DNA from: an uncultured bacterium
GTDB taxonomy: Bacteria; Acidobacteriota; UBA890
Reading direction: 5' to 3'
Length of the DNA: 5,819 bases
NCBI GenBank assembly: GCA_937922775.1
Contig: CALAKE010000034.1
Span: forward strand, 1 to 5,819
Shown: positions 1 to 5,813 of the stretch, one piece after another
How the letters are laid out: every line of letters starts with the position of its first letter
How positions within the stretch are numbered: the stretch's first letter is position 1
The notes under the pieces: generated by a model
The model's database searches: none
What the model saw: the letters and a program-made list of their open reading frames with translations, nothing else
Told to the model about the DNA's origin: nothing
Program-made: the position numbers and the translations under genes

Positions 1-1796
1 GCGAGCATGAGCGGCCGCTGCACGACCTCAGGCCTATTATCCGCGTCAGGGTCCGCCGAGGGCACTTCGAAGGAACCCGGCTCGAAGGGGATGAAGCGGA
101 ATCCTCCTTCATTGGCGAGGAAACGCAATCCTCCCTCCGTCGACAACACCAGGTCCAGATAGGAATCGTTGTTCCAGTCAGCAACCTCGATATCCGCGTT
201 GGCACCGCCAGTCAGACTCGACAACCCGGCTGCTTCCACCGGCAGGAACGTCCCCTGGCCGGTGTTGCGCAGCACGGTGAACCCCGCGGACGCCGCCAGA
301 ACGATGTCGAGATACCCGTCGTTGTCTAGATCCTCGACGATTGCGGCCCTTGTCCCCCCCGGCCCCGCAGCGCCCGCGGCGGTGGCGATATCTCTGAAGC
401 GCCCGGCCCGCAGGTTCGTGTACAGGGCATTGCTCTCGCCACCCCAGACGTACAAGTCGACGTCGTGATCCACATCAAAGTCCCCCCATAGGGCCCCCAG
501 AGATCGGCGCGCAGAACCCATCCCCGCGGCCTCCGTCACATCCAGAAAGACACCACCGCCCTGGTTGCGGATCAGCCGGTCGGAGACGGGCACCCCGTCC
601 AGAGCATCATGGGTGATCAGCACGTCGAGATCGCCGTCATGGTCGTAGTCGACCCAGAGGACGGATGTTGGCGATCCGCCCGCGGGCAGAGCCCCTGCAT
701 CGACCTCCTCGAACAGCGGTGTCATCGTCGCAGGAGACACTGGCCGCGCCTCCTCTGTGCCGAGATCCCCCATGCTGTTGCGCAGCAAGATGTCGCCTTG
801 CGGACTTGCGATGTAGAGGTCAGGCCAGCCGTCGCGATCGAAATCCCCGGCGCCCGCCGGCCCAGTGGGAGCCGCCAAGGGTTGCGGTTCGAGCCCCGAG
901 GGAGAGGACAGCCACACCGTGCCTTCGGAGGCCGTAGCGACTACATCGGGGTGTTCATCGGCGTTGAAATCGCTGACCACCAGGTGATAGGGGCGTCCGG
1001 GTAATGCATCGATGGCGGGCCGCTCCTGCATGCTCAGGGACCCAGCGTTGGCGGCCATCGACGGAAGCAGGCTCGAGCTCGGCACCCTGATCTGAGCATG
1101 GATGCTTTGTTCTAGAGCGACCGGCGCCCGAGCGGCCTGGGAAAGGCGTCGAATCGAGATCCGGTAGTCCTCGATCTCCGGCTCGGCAGCCTCCCGCTCA
1201 CCACGTCTGAGAAGAATCTGGAAGTGCTGATACAGGGAGCTAACGTAGTGCTGTAGGGCGATATCGAACCCCAACGCCGTCACTTGGTCGAATTCGGCGA
1301 GTGCCGCGTCGGTATCACCGAGCTGTGTGTAGACGGCCCCCAGGTTGTAGTTGATCGCCGGGTCGGAGGGATCGAGTTGCTGGGCGCGTTCGAGCTCCTC
1401 TCGCGCGACCTCGAACTGTCCGGCGCGCTTGGCGATGAGCCCTGTGAGGAACGGCACGCCGGGATGGGAGTCGTCACGCGCTCCCGCCTCTCGGAGAGCC
1501 TCCATCGCTCCCTCATGATTGCGATCCCGAAAGCGCGCCAAGGCGAGGTTGAGGTAGTCCTGCGCCGTCGCGTCCGGGCTCTCTACCACCTCGGAAAAGA
1601 TCTGCGTTGCCTGAGCGTAGAGCTTCTCCTCGAATTGCGCCTGGCCGCGATTGCGTAGCTGCTGAAGCGCCACCTGACCAGAGTCCGCCTCCTGAGATCC
1701 GGCTAATCCCGTCAGTCCCCAGATAGCCACCAAGGTCACACTGGCGGCAAATGCCAGGGTCCCCCGACCAGACCTCAGAATCATACGTGCAGTCAT
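1..1796 (-). CDS. Exported TPR and FG-GAP/VCBS repeat protein (C-terminus beyond the left edge)
   Basis: The minus-strand frame is open from ATG 1796 to the window edge: 598 codons without a stop. Residues 13-32 are hydrophobic after an Arg-containing start, which fits a signal peptide or anchor. Residues 45-180 form about four TPRs; the last two are clearest, with LDP at 141-143 and the NxLGxxYxxxG pattern at 149-160. A linker follows. Then come at least seven Asp-rich calcium-loop repeats of FG-GAP/VCBS type, beginning at D276, D318, D383, D439, D489, D540 and D582 (for example DFDRDGWPD, DLDNDGYLD), 42-65 residues apart, as in a beta-propeller. Such proteins are known in environmental bacteria, often ending in an ASPIC/UnbV domain (CRTAC1-like); that part would lie outside. 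Role: probably extracellular or periplasmic binding; no ligand can be named. An AAGG sits 7 bases before ATG 1796; ATG 1784 (residue 5) is an alternative start. The gene is divergent from the BON-cstA unit. Confidence 0.9.
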   Translation of the reverse strand, partial: MTARMILRSGRGTLAFAASVTLVAIWGLTGLAGSQEADSGQVALQQLRNRGQAQFEEKLYAQATQIFSEVVESPDATAQDYLNLALARFRDRNHEGAMEALREAGARDDSHPGVPFLTGLIAKRAGQFEVAREELERAQQLDPSDPAINYNLGAVYTQLGDTDAALAEFDQVTALGFDIALQHYVSSLYQHFQILLRRGEREAAEPEIEDYRISIRRLSQAARAPVALEQSIHAQIRVPSSSLLPSMAANAGSLSMQERPAIDALPGRPYHLVVSDFNADEHPDVVATASEGTVWLSSPSGLEPQPLAAPTGPAGAGDFDRDGWPDLYIASPQGDILLRNSMGDLGTEEARPVSPATMTPLFEEVDAGALPAGGSPTSVLWVDYDHDGDLDVLITHDALDGVPVSDRLIRNQGGGVFLDVTEAAGMGSARRSLGALWGDFDVDHDVDLYVWGGESNALYTNLRAGRFRDIATAAGAAGPGGTRAAIVEDLDNDGYLDIVLAASAGFTVLRNTGQGTFLPVEAAGLSSLTGGANADIEVADWNNDSYLDLVLSTEGGLRFLANEGGFRFIPFEPGSFEVPSADPDADNRPEVVQRPLML

Positions 1797-1850
1797 CTTT
1801 CCGCCTTGTCCCCTCGGTGGTTCAGGGTCCGCGCCCCGACAGGATGCATC

Positions 1851-1859
1851 AGTGTATCA
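1851..1859 (-). promoter_or_regulatory. Candidate extended -10 for the TPR/FG-GAP gene
   Basis: Read on the minus strand this is TGATACACT, a TGn motif followed by TACACT (four of six matches to TATAAT, with the key first T, A and last T kept). Transcription would start near 1844, leaving a leader of roughly 48 bases before ATG 1796. No convincing -35 lies 17 bases upstream, which is tolerable for an extended -10 promoter. An 8-base palindrome, GATGCATC (1843-1850), sits at the predicted start point. The assignment assumes a sigma70-like consensus in an unidentified organism. Confidence 0.35.
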
Positions 1860-1890
1860 ACAGAGGGGGCGGACGGCATGTGGACCCGTG

Positions 1891-1899
1891 TGATATAGA
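1891..1899 (+). promoter_or_regulatory. Candidate extended -10 for the BON-cstA unit
   Basis: TGATATAGA is a TGn motif followed by TATAGA. It is the most AT-rich spot of the divergent spacer and lies 8 bases before the ATG at 1908, so transcription would begin about at the start codon and the mRNA would be leaderless. This agrees with the absence of a Shine-Dalgarno sequence there. TATAGA lacks the conserved last T of TATAAT and no good -35 is visible, so the call is tentative. Confidence 0.3.
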
Positions 1900-1907
1900 A
1901 ATGCTTC

Positions 1908-2255
1908 ATGCGCATCCTCCTCGGCGTAGTGGTTGGGATCTTGATCGGTCTGGCGATCGCTCACTTCTGGGGCGTCCCTCTCGACTGGCTCGTTATCGAT
2001 GGCGAAACCGGTGAAGCCGTCGGCGACGTGGCAATCACCGCCTCGGTACGCGCCGCCATTGCACTACAGAGAGACTTCGATCTGTTCGGCGGCATCAAGG
2101 TGAGCACCGAGCGGGGTGTCGTCACCTTGAAAGGCTCGGTGGCCGATGACGACCAGAGGCGGCTGGCAGGCTTGATCGCCCAGGGCATCGAGGGGGTCCG
2201 CGAGGTAGTCAACGACCTCGAGTTGGCGGGATCCAACACCCGGGAGTCGAGATGA
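1908..2255 (+). CDS. Small membrane-anchored BON-domain protein
   Basis: 115 residues. Residues 3-18 are a hydrophobic stretch with one preceding Arg, either an inner-membrane anchor or a signal peptide (AIA at 16-18 resembles a signal peptidase I site). G6, G10 and G14 form a GxxxGxxxG pattern typical of packed transmembrane helices. After a short linker, residues 41-106 match a single BON domain: a helix (43-54), then the GVVTLKGSV strand region (70-78), a helix rich in QRRLAGLIAQ (83-92) and the closing GVREVVNDLEL (96-106). BON domains occur in OsmY, secretins and envelope proteins and are linked to phospholipid binding; here the domain probably faces the periplasm. ATG 1908 is the only plausible start, because TAG at 1896 is an in-frame stop; no Shine-Dalgarno is seen. 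The stop overlaps the cstA start (ATGA), so the two genes are almost surely co-transcribed and coupled. Exact role unknown. Confidence 0.88.
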   Translation: MRILLGVVVGILIGLAIAHFWGVPLDWLVIDGETGEAVGDVAITASVRAAIALQRDFDLFGGIKVSTERGVVTLKGSVADDDQRRLAGLIAQGIEGVREVVNDLELAGSNTRESR

Positions 2256-3937
2256 GCCCTCTGATCGTCACTATCCTGTGCTTTGCCGCGTATCTCATTG
2301 CGTACACGTTCTACGCACGTCTTCTGGCTCGTCGCATCTTCGGGCTCAGCGATTCGTTGCCGACGCCCGCACACACCCTGCGCGACGACATCGACTACGT
2401 GCCCGCCAACAAGTTTGTCCTGTTCGGCCATCACTACGCCTCGATCACCGGGCTCTCGCCCATGCTGGGCCCGGCGATTGCAGTGATCTGGGGCTGGGTG
2501 CCTGCCATGTTGTGGGTGGTGCTGGGGGCGATTTTTGTCGGGTGTGTTCACGACTTCGGCTCGCTAGTCGTGTCGATCCGAGCCCGTGGCATGTCGATCG
2601 GCAAGGTGGCGGAGGGTCTCATCGGCAGGCGTGCCAAAAGCCTCATGCACGTGATCATCTTTTTCCTCATCGCCCTGGCGATGGGTGTGTTCGTGCATGT
2701 AGTAGCGCAGCTCTTCTCCCCGGACTTCTATCCGGAAGCCGTGATGCCAACCGCAGCCCTCATGCTCATCGCCGTGGTGATGGGTGTCGTGATCTACCGG
2801 ATGGAATGGAAGATCCCGCCAGTAACTTCGATCGGCTTCATTGCCATGTTGGTGCTCGTCTGGGTCGGCATGGGCGTGCCGGTGGTCGGGCCTTCCATGG
2901 GTCAGTGGAAGTGGATGCTGTTGGCGTATGCCTTCGCAGCCAGCGTGCTGCCGGTGTGGATGCTGTTGCAGCCACGCGACTACATCAACAGCCTGCTGCT
3001 GTATCTGGGTCTGGCGGGCATGTACATCGGTCTGCTGGTCAGCCGGCCCGATTTCGTCGCACCACCACTCGACCTGAGGCCGGAGGGCGCGCCACCCATC
3101 TTCCCCTTTGTGTTTATCGTCATCGCCTGTGGAGCCGCCAGCGGCTTCCATGCGCTGGTCTCTTCCGGCACCACCGCCAAGCAACTCGACAAAGAAACCG
3201 ATGCGCGCTTCGTCGGCTATGGCGGCATGATCGGGGAGTCGCTCCTGGGCCTGATGGCGGTGCTCGCATGCACGGCCGGCTTCCACACGCATCAGGACTG
3301 GCTGTCCCACTACCGGAGCTGGCACACCGCCGAGGGTCTAGGCGCCAATATCGGCGCGTTCATCACCGGGACGTCACACTTTCTCTCAGGGGTAGGCATT
3401 CCTGTCGAGCTCGGTAGCACGTTCGTGGCCGTGATCGTCGTCTCGTTCGCCTTGACGACCCTGGACTCGGCCACGCGCCTGTTGCGCTACAACATCGCCG
3501 AGATCGGAGAAACGGTGAAGATGCCCATTCTCGGTAACCGATTTGTGGCTTCCGTGCTGGCTGTCCTCGCGATCGGCTTCTTCGCCTTCTACGAGTTCGA
3601 GGGGCGCGCCGCGGGCCTGGTGCTATGGCAGCTATTCGGTACAACCAACCAGCTCATGGCCGGCCTGGCTCTGCTGGCAATCACCCTTTACCTGTTACGG
3701 CGCCGCAAGCCCATCCGCTACACGCTGGTACCGATGCTGTTCATGCTGCTCACGACGCTCACCGCGATGATCAGCAAGCTCCAGGACTTCTGGGAGGCGC
3801 GAGATTGGGTGCTTTTGGGCACCGGCGGGGCGATCTTCATTCTGGCGATCTGGCTCGCCGTAGAAGCCGCCCTGGCCGTGCGGCGCTACATGCGGCAGCC
3901 GCCGGTCGAGAGCCTCGAGGTCCAGTTCGACGGCTAG
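2252..3937 (+). CDS. cstA: CstA-family carbon starvation transporter (pyruvate/peptide uptake)
   Basis: A 561-residue polytopic inner-membrane protein with roughly 14-16 hydrophobic segments. Family hallmarks in order: PANKFVLFGHHYASITGLSP (51-70), then GP and the DFG region at 101-103 with SIRARGMSIG (108-117); SGFHALVSSGTTAKQLDKET (297-316) followed by DARFVGYGGMIGES (317-330); TTLDSATRLLRY (402-413); and LWQLFGTTNQLMAGLAL (458-474). These correspond closely to conserved blocks in E. coli CstA and BtsT/YjiY, where the family carries out pyruvate uptake and, in other bacteria, peptide uptake. It is shorter than the roughly 700-residue E. coli proteins and ends soon after the last membrane segment, as short family members do. 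GGGAG (2242-2246) is a good Shine-Dalgarno 5 bases before the ATG, lying inside the BON gene, which it overlaps by 4 bases. No YbdD/DUF466 gene, the usual small proteobacterial partner, follows; the next gene is convergent. Substrate is inferred from the family only. Confidence 0.95.
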   Translation: MSPLIVTILCFAAYLIAYTFYARLLARRIFGLSDSLPTPAHTLRDDIDYVPANKFVLFGHHYASITGLSPMLGPAIAVIWGWVPAMLWVVLGAIFVGCVHDFGSLVVSIRARGMSIGKVAEGLIGRRAKSLMHVIIFFLIALAMGVFVHVVAQLFSPDFYPEAVMPTAALMLIAVVMGVVIYRMEWKIPPVTSIGFIAMLVLVWVGMGVPVVGPSMGQWKWMLLAYAFAASVLPVWMLLQPRDYINSLLLYLGLAGMYIGLLVSRPDFVAPPLDLRPEGAPPIFPFVFIVIACGAASGFHALVSSGTTAKQLDKETDARFVGYGGMIGESLLGLMAVLACTAGFHTHQDWLSHYRSWHTAEGLGANIGAFITGTSHFLSGVGIPVELGSTFVAVIVVSFALTTLDSATRLLRYNIAEIGETVKMPILGNRFVASVLAVLAIGFFAFYEFEGRAAGLVLWQLFGTTNQLMAGLALLAITLYLLRRRKPIRYTLVPMLFMLLTTLTAMISKLQDFWEARDWVLLGTGGAIFILAIWLAVEAALAVRRYMRQPPVESLEVQFDG

Positions 3938-3967
3938 CTCGCGTTCCAGGGGTCGAAGAAGGGAGAA

Positions 3968-3999
3968 GGGCCAGGAAGCCCTTCGCAGGCTCCTGGCCC
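3968..3999. terminator. Hairpin between the convergent cstA and ferredoxin genes
   Basis: Nine perfectly paired bases (GGGCCAGGA, 3968-3976, with TCCTGGCCC, 3991-3999) continue after a bulged A at 3977 into GCC/GGC (3978-3980 with 3988-3990) around a seven-base loop. It lies 30 bases after the cstA stop and 36 bases after the ferredoxin stop. On the minus strand it is followed by a pyrimidine-rich, fairly T-rich run (TTCTCCCTTCTTC, from 3967 down to 3955), so it best suits the ferredoxin transcript. On the plus strand there is no T tract. It may therefore end transcription in one direction and merely protect the cstA mRNA 3' end in the other. Confidence 0.6.
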
Positions 4000-4035
4000 C
4001 TCGAAATCTCGCTGCCAACTACGCGGCGATCGCCC

Positions 4036-4332
4036 TCAGCTCTCGAACGCGATGCCCGACAGGTCGTAGTTGTACTTGACGAAGTCAGTCCACTTCTCGG
4101 GGACCTCTTCGTCCATGAAGATCGCATCCACAGGACAAACCGGCTCACAAGCGCCGCAGTCGATGCACTCTTCTGGATGAATGTACAGCATGTTTGCCCG
4201 CCCCTCGACGGCCGTCGCACCCTGCTCGGTGGTGCCGTCTTCGGCGACTTCGTAAATGCAGTCGACGGGGCAAACCTCGACGCATGCCTGGTCCTTAACG
4301 TCGATGCAAGGCTCACAAATGATGTACGGCAT
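4036..4332 (-). CDS. 7Fe (3Fe-4S/4Fe-4S) ferredoxin with an inter-cluster insertion
   Basis: 98 residues, soluble electron carrier. The N-terminal half has C9, C17, C21 and C25 (EPCIDVKDQACVEVCPVDC); the other half has C56, C59, C62 and C66 (ECIDCGACEPVCP). By comparison with Azotobacter FdI, C9, C17 and C66 should bind [3Fe-4S] and C21, C56, C59 and C62 [4Fe-4S]; V12 lies where an 8Fe ferredoxin would have cysteine. Wording such as ICEPCIDVKDQACVEVCPVD and IHPEECIDCGACEPVCPV is very close to Thermus and mycobacterial 7Fe ferredoxins as I recall them. Residues 29-44, acidic and Gly/Thr-rich, are an insertion those lack. Start: ATG 4332 has AGGAG 9 bases upstream and gives the family's usual MPYII-type N-terminus; an in-frame ATG at 4434 would add 34 residues without similarity and is rejected. 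Divergent from malic enzyme; partner oxidoreductase not in view. Confidence 0.94.
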   Translation of the reverse strand: MPYIICEPCIDVKDQACVEVCPVDCIYEVAEDGTTEQGATAVEGRANMLYIHPEECIDCGACEPVCPVDAIFMDEEVPEKWTDFVKYNYDLSGIAFES

Positions 4333-4341
4333 TCTCGTGTG

Positions 4342-4346
4342 CTCCT
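4342..4346 (-). promoter_or_regulatory. Shine-Dalgarno site that sets the ferredoxin start
   Basis: On the minus strand AGGAG lies 9 bases before ATG 4332. It decides between this start and the in-frame ATG at 4434, 34 codons upstream: only the 4332 start has a good ribosome binding site and begins at the conserved ferredoxin N-terminus. Confidence 0.75.
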
Positions 4347-4486
4347 GAGGTGTGGCGCTGAATGCGCTCCGGAGACGATCTCTGAAACCGGGTGGCAGCT
4401 TACCACCACAGTGTGCCAATGCAAAGTCGGCCACCAGCCCTTCCAGACTAGCGGGAGAATGCGCTCCATGCTAGCTTTTGCCGCTC

Positions 4487-4502
4487 AATTCGCGAGAGAA
4501 TT
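4487..4502. repeat. Short inverted repeat AATTC-N6-GAATT, possible operator
   Basis: AATTC (4487-4491) and GAATT (4498-4502) are perfect inverted arms separated by six bases, within the AT-richer patch 48-63 bases before the malic enzyme start. The size and spacing suit a dimeric helix-turn-helix regulator. Five-base arms can occur by chance, so the regulatory role is conjecture. Confidence 0.3.
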
Positions 4503-4549
4503 TGTAGTCTGTCGTCGGAATTTGAATCCCCTGACAACAAGACCGGGCA

Positions 4550-5746
4550 ATGTCATCACACGAGGAAGCATCTCTGCGTCTGCACGAAGCGCACCGCGGC
4601 AAGATCGAGGTGCGCAGCAAGGTGCCGCTCAACGACCGGCTCGATCTGTCTGCTGCCTACACCCCCGGCGTCGCGGAGCCTTGCAGGAGGATCGCAGCGG
4701 ACCCCGAGCTCGCCTACCGCTACACGATCAAATCCAACACCGTGGCAATCGTCACGGACGGCAGCGCCGTGCTCGGTCTGGGCGACATCGGCCCCCTTGC
4801 CGCCCTTCCCGTCATGGAGGGAAAGGCACTCCTGTTCAAGGCATTCGCGGGTATCGATGCCTTCCCGATCTGCCTCGACACTCGTGACGCCGACGAGATT
4901 GTCGAGACCGTGGTTCGTCTGGCCCCGGTTTTCGGTGGGATCAACTTGGAGGACATTCGCGCGCCGCGCTGCTTCGAGGTGGAGCGACGTCTGCGCGAGA
5001 GGCTCGAGATTCCCGTCTTCCACGATGACCAGCACGGGACAGCCATCGTCTTGCTCGCGGCGCTGGAAAACGCCTGCAAGGTGATCGGCAAGAGATCAGA
5101 GGATCTGCGCGTCGTCGTGGTCGGCTCCGGGGCCGCCGGCATCGCCACGGCCAAGCTTCTGCTCGGTCGTGGGATGGAGGAAGACTACGAGGCACGCGTT
5201 GCCGAAGTGATTCTCTGCGATCGGACGGGGGTCGTTTATCCCGGCCGGCCAGGCCTGAACGTGAACGCCGACAAGGTAGCGATCGCCGAGATTACGAACT
5301 CGCGTGGCCTGACAGGCAGCCTCGCTGACGCCATGGTAGGAGCGGACGTCTTTATCGGCCTGGCGGCGCCCGGCCTCGTGACTCCGGAGATGGTTCGCAC
5401 AATGGCCGACGACCCGGTGGTCTTCGCTCTCTCCAACCCACTCCCTGAGATCGGCTATCACGAGGCCCTCGAGGCAGGCGCGGCCATCGCGGCCACTGGC
5501 CGGAGCGACTTTCCGAACCAAATCAACAACGTCCTCGCCTTTCCCGGCGTGCTGCGGGGCGCTCTCGACTCACGCACGCGCTACATCGACTCGCGGATGA
5601 AGTTGGCGGCGGCTCGCGCCATCGCGGCTTGTGTGGACAGCCCGACGGCTGGGGAGGTCATCCCGGACCCCTTCGACCCTCGCGTGCCCGGTGCCGTGGC
5701 CGAGGCCGTCCAGCTCAGCGCTGAAGAGACCCTCGTCCCCGCCTAG
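4550..5746 (+). CDS. Short-form NAD(P)-dependent malic enzyme (oxaloacetate-decarboxylating)
   Basis: 398 residues, cytoplasmic. It oxidatively decarboxylates malate to pyruvate and CO2 with reduction of NAD or NADP, linking the TCA cycle to pyruvate. Motifs: AYTPGVAEPC (36-45) with the expected catalytic Y37; VTDGSAVLGLGDIGP (68-82); MEGKALLFKAFAG (89-101) with the expected catalytic K92; NLEDI (132-136) and FHDDQHGTA (157-165), giving metal ligands E134, D135 and one of D159/D160; Rossmann loop GSGAAG (192-197) with D224 ending the next strand; SNPLPE (295-300); FPNQINNVLAFPG (321-333). Length and wording match the roughly 400-residue Bacillus YtsJ/Thermotoga type; the phosphotransacetylase-like C-terminal domain of MaeB is absent. 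D224 is compatible with NAD, but cofactor choice cannot be settled here. Residues 207-217 are a few residues longer than in YtsJ. ATG 4550 is the only start after the in-frame TGA at 4532; its Shine-Dalgarno is weak (CCGGGCA directly before the ATG). Confidence 0.95.
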   Translation: MSSHEEASLRLHEAHRGKIEVRSKVPLNDRLDLSAAYTPGVAEPCRRIAADPELAYRYTIKSNTVAIVTDGSAVLGLGDIGPLAALPVMEGKALLFKAFAGIDAFPICLDTRDADEIVETVVRLAPVFGGINLEDIRAPRCFEVERRLRERLEIPVFHDDQHGTAIVLLAALENACKVIGKRSEDLRVVVVGSGAAGIATAKLLLGRGMEEDYEARVAEVILCDRTGVVYPGRPGLNVNADKVAIAEITNSRGLTGSLADAMVGADVFIGLAAPGLVTPEMVRTMADDPVVFALSNPLPEIGYHEALEAGAAIAATGRSDFPNQINNVLAFPGVLRGALDSRTRYIDSRMKLAAARAIAACVDSPTAGEVIPDPFDPRVPGAVAEAVQLSAEETLVPA

Positions 5747-5791
5747 CCAACACTGAAGACGTGGCCAGCGCGCCCATCACCCATTCATTGC

Positions 5792-5813
5792 GAGCAGGGC
5801 CTGGGCTCTTTTT
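5792..5813 (+). terminator. Weak candidate terminator after malic enzyme
   Basis: GAGC (5792-5795) can pair with GCTC (5805-5808), directly followed by five T residues (5809-5813), 46 bases after the malic enzyme stop. An alternative fold pairs GAG and CAG with CTG and CTC around a two-base bulge. The stem is short, so the T run is the main support. The remaining bases 5747-5791 and 5814-5819 show no gene or motif. Confidence 0.4.

Larger units (their letters stand above)
4333..4549. promoter_or_regulatory. Divergent intergenic region between ferredoxin and malic enzyme
   Basis: 217 bases without a credible gene. It must hold the promoters of both flanking genes. The stretch 4470-4540 is clearly richer in A and T than its surroundings and is the likely promoter patch; TTGCCG at 4478-4483 could be a plus-strand -35, but the bases 17 later (TTTGTA) are a poor -10, so I do not assign one. 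Nearer the ferredoxin, GGTGG (4391-4395) and CCACC (4403-4407) could form a five-pair hairpin in its leader, and CTCCGGAG (4367-4374) is an 8-base palindrome. None matches a regulator site I can name. Confidence 0.5.

Noticed and set aside
169..1004. Plus-strand frames of 90-131 codons in the left part of the window
   Set aside because: They oppose a continuous 598-codon minus-strand frame with seven periodic calcium-loop motifs, so they are antisense shadows.
1284..1658. 124-codon plus-strand frame within the TPR/FG-GAP region
   Set aside because: It is antisense to the TPR repeats, which are clear on the minus strand; no independent support.
1961..2551. 196-codon minus-strand frame antisense to the BON gene and the start of cstA
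   Set aside because: Both sense frames are family-supported; the antisense product is low-complexity and shows no motif.
2564..3325. 253-codon minus-strand frame antisense to cstA
   Set aside because: His/Gln/Asp-rich translation is the complement of membrane-protein codons; no domain and no ribosome site that sets it apart.
2278..3417. 379-codon plus-strand open frame inside cstA
   Set aside because: The cstA frame matches its family throughout; this overlapping frame is Arg/His/Gly-rich and non-hydrophobic, typical of a frame-shifted shadow.
4333..4434. N-terminal extension of the ferredoxin to the ATG at 4434
   Set aside because: The extra 34 residues match no ferredoxin N-terminus, whereas ATG 4332 has a good Shine-Dalgarno and the conserved start.
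3625..4887. 420-codon plus-strand open frame spanning the end of cstA, the ferredoxin locus and the start of malic enzyme
   Set aside because: It overlaps three well-supported genes in other frames, one of them antisense; the translation is Arg/Pro/Ala-rich with no recognisable domain, as expected from GC-rich shadow frames.
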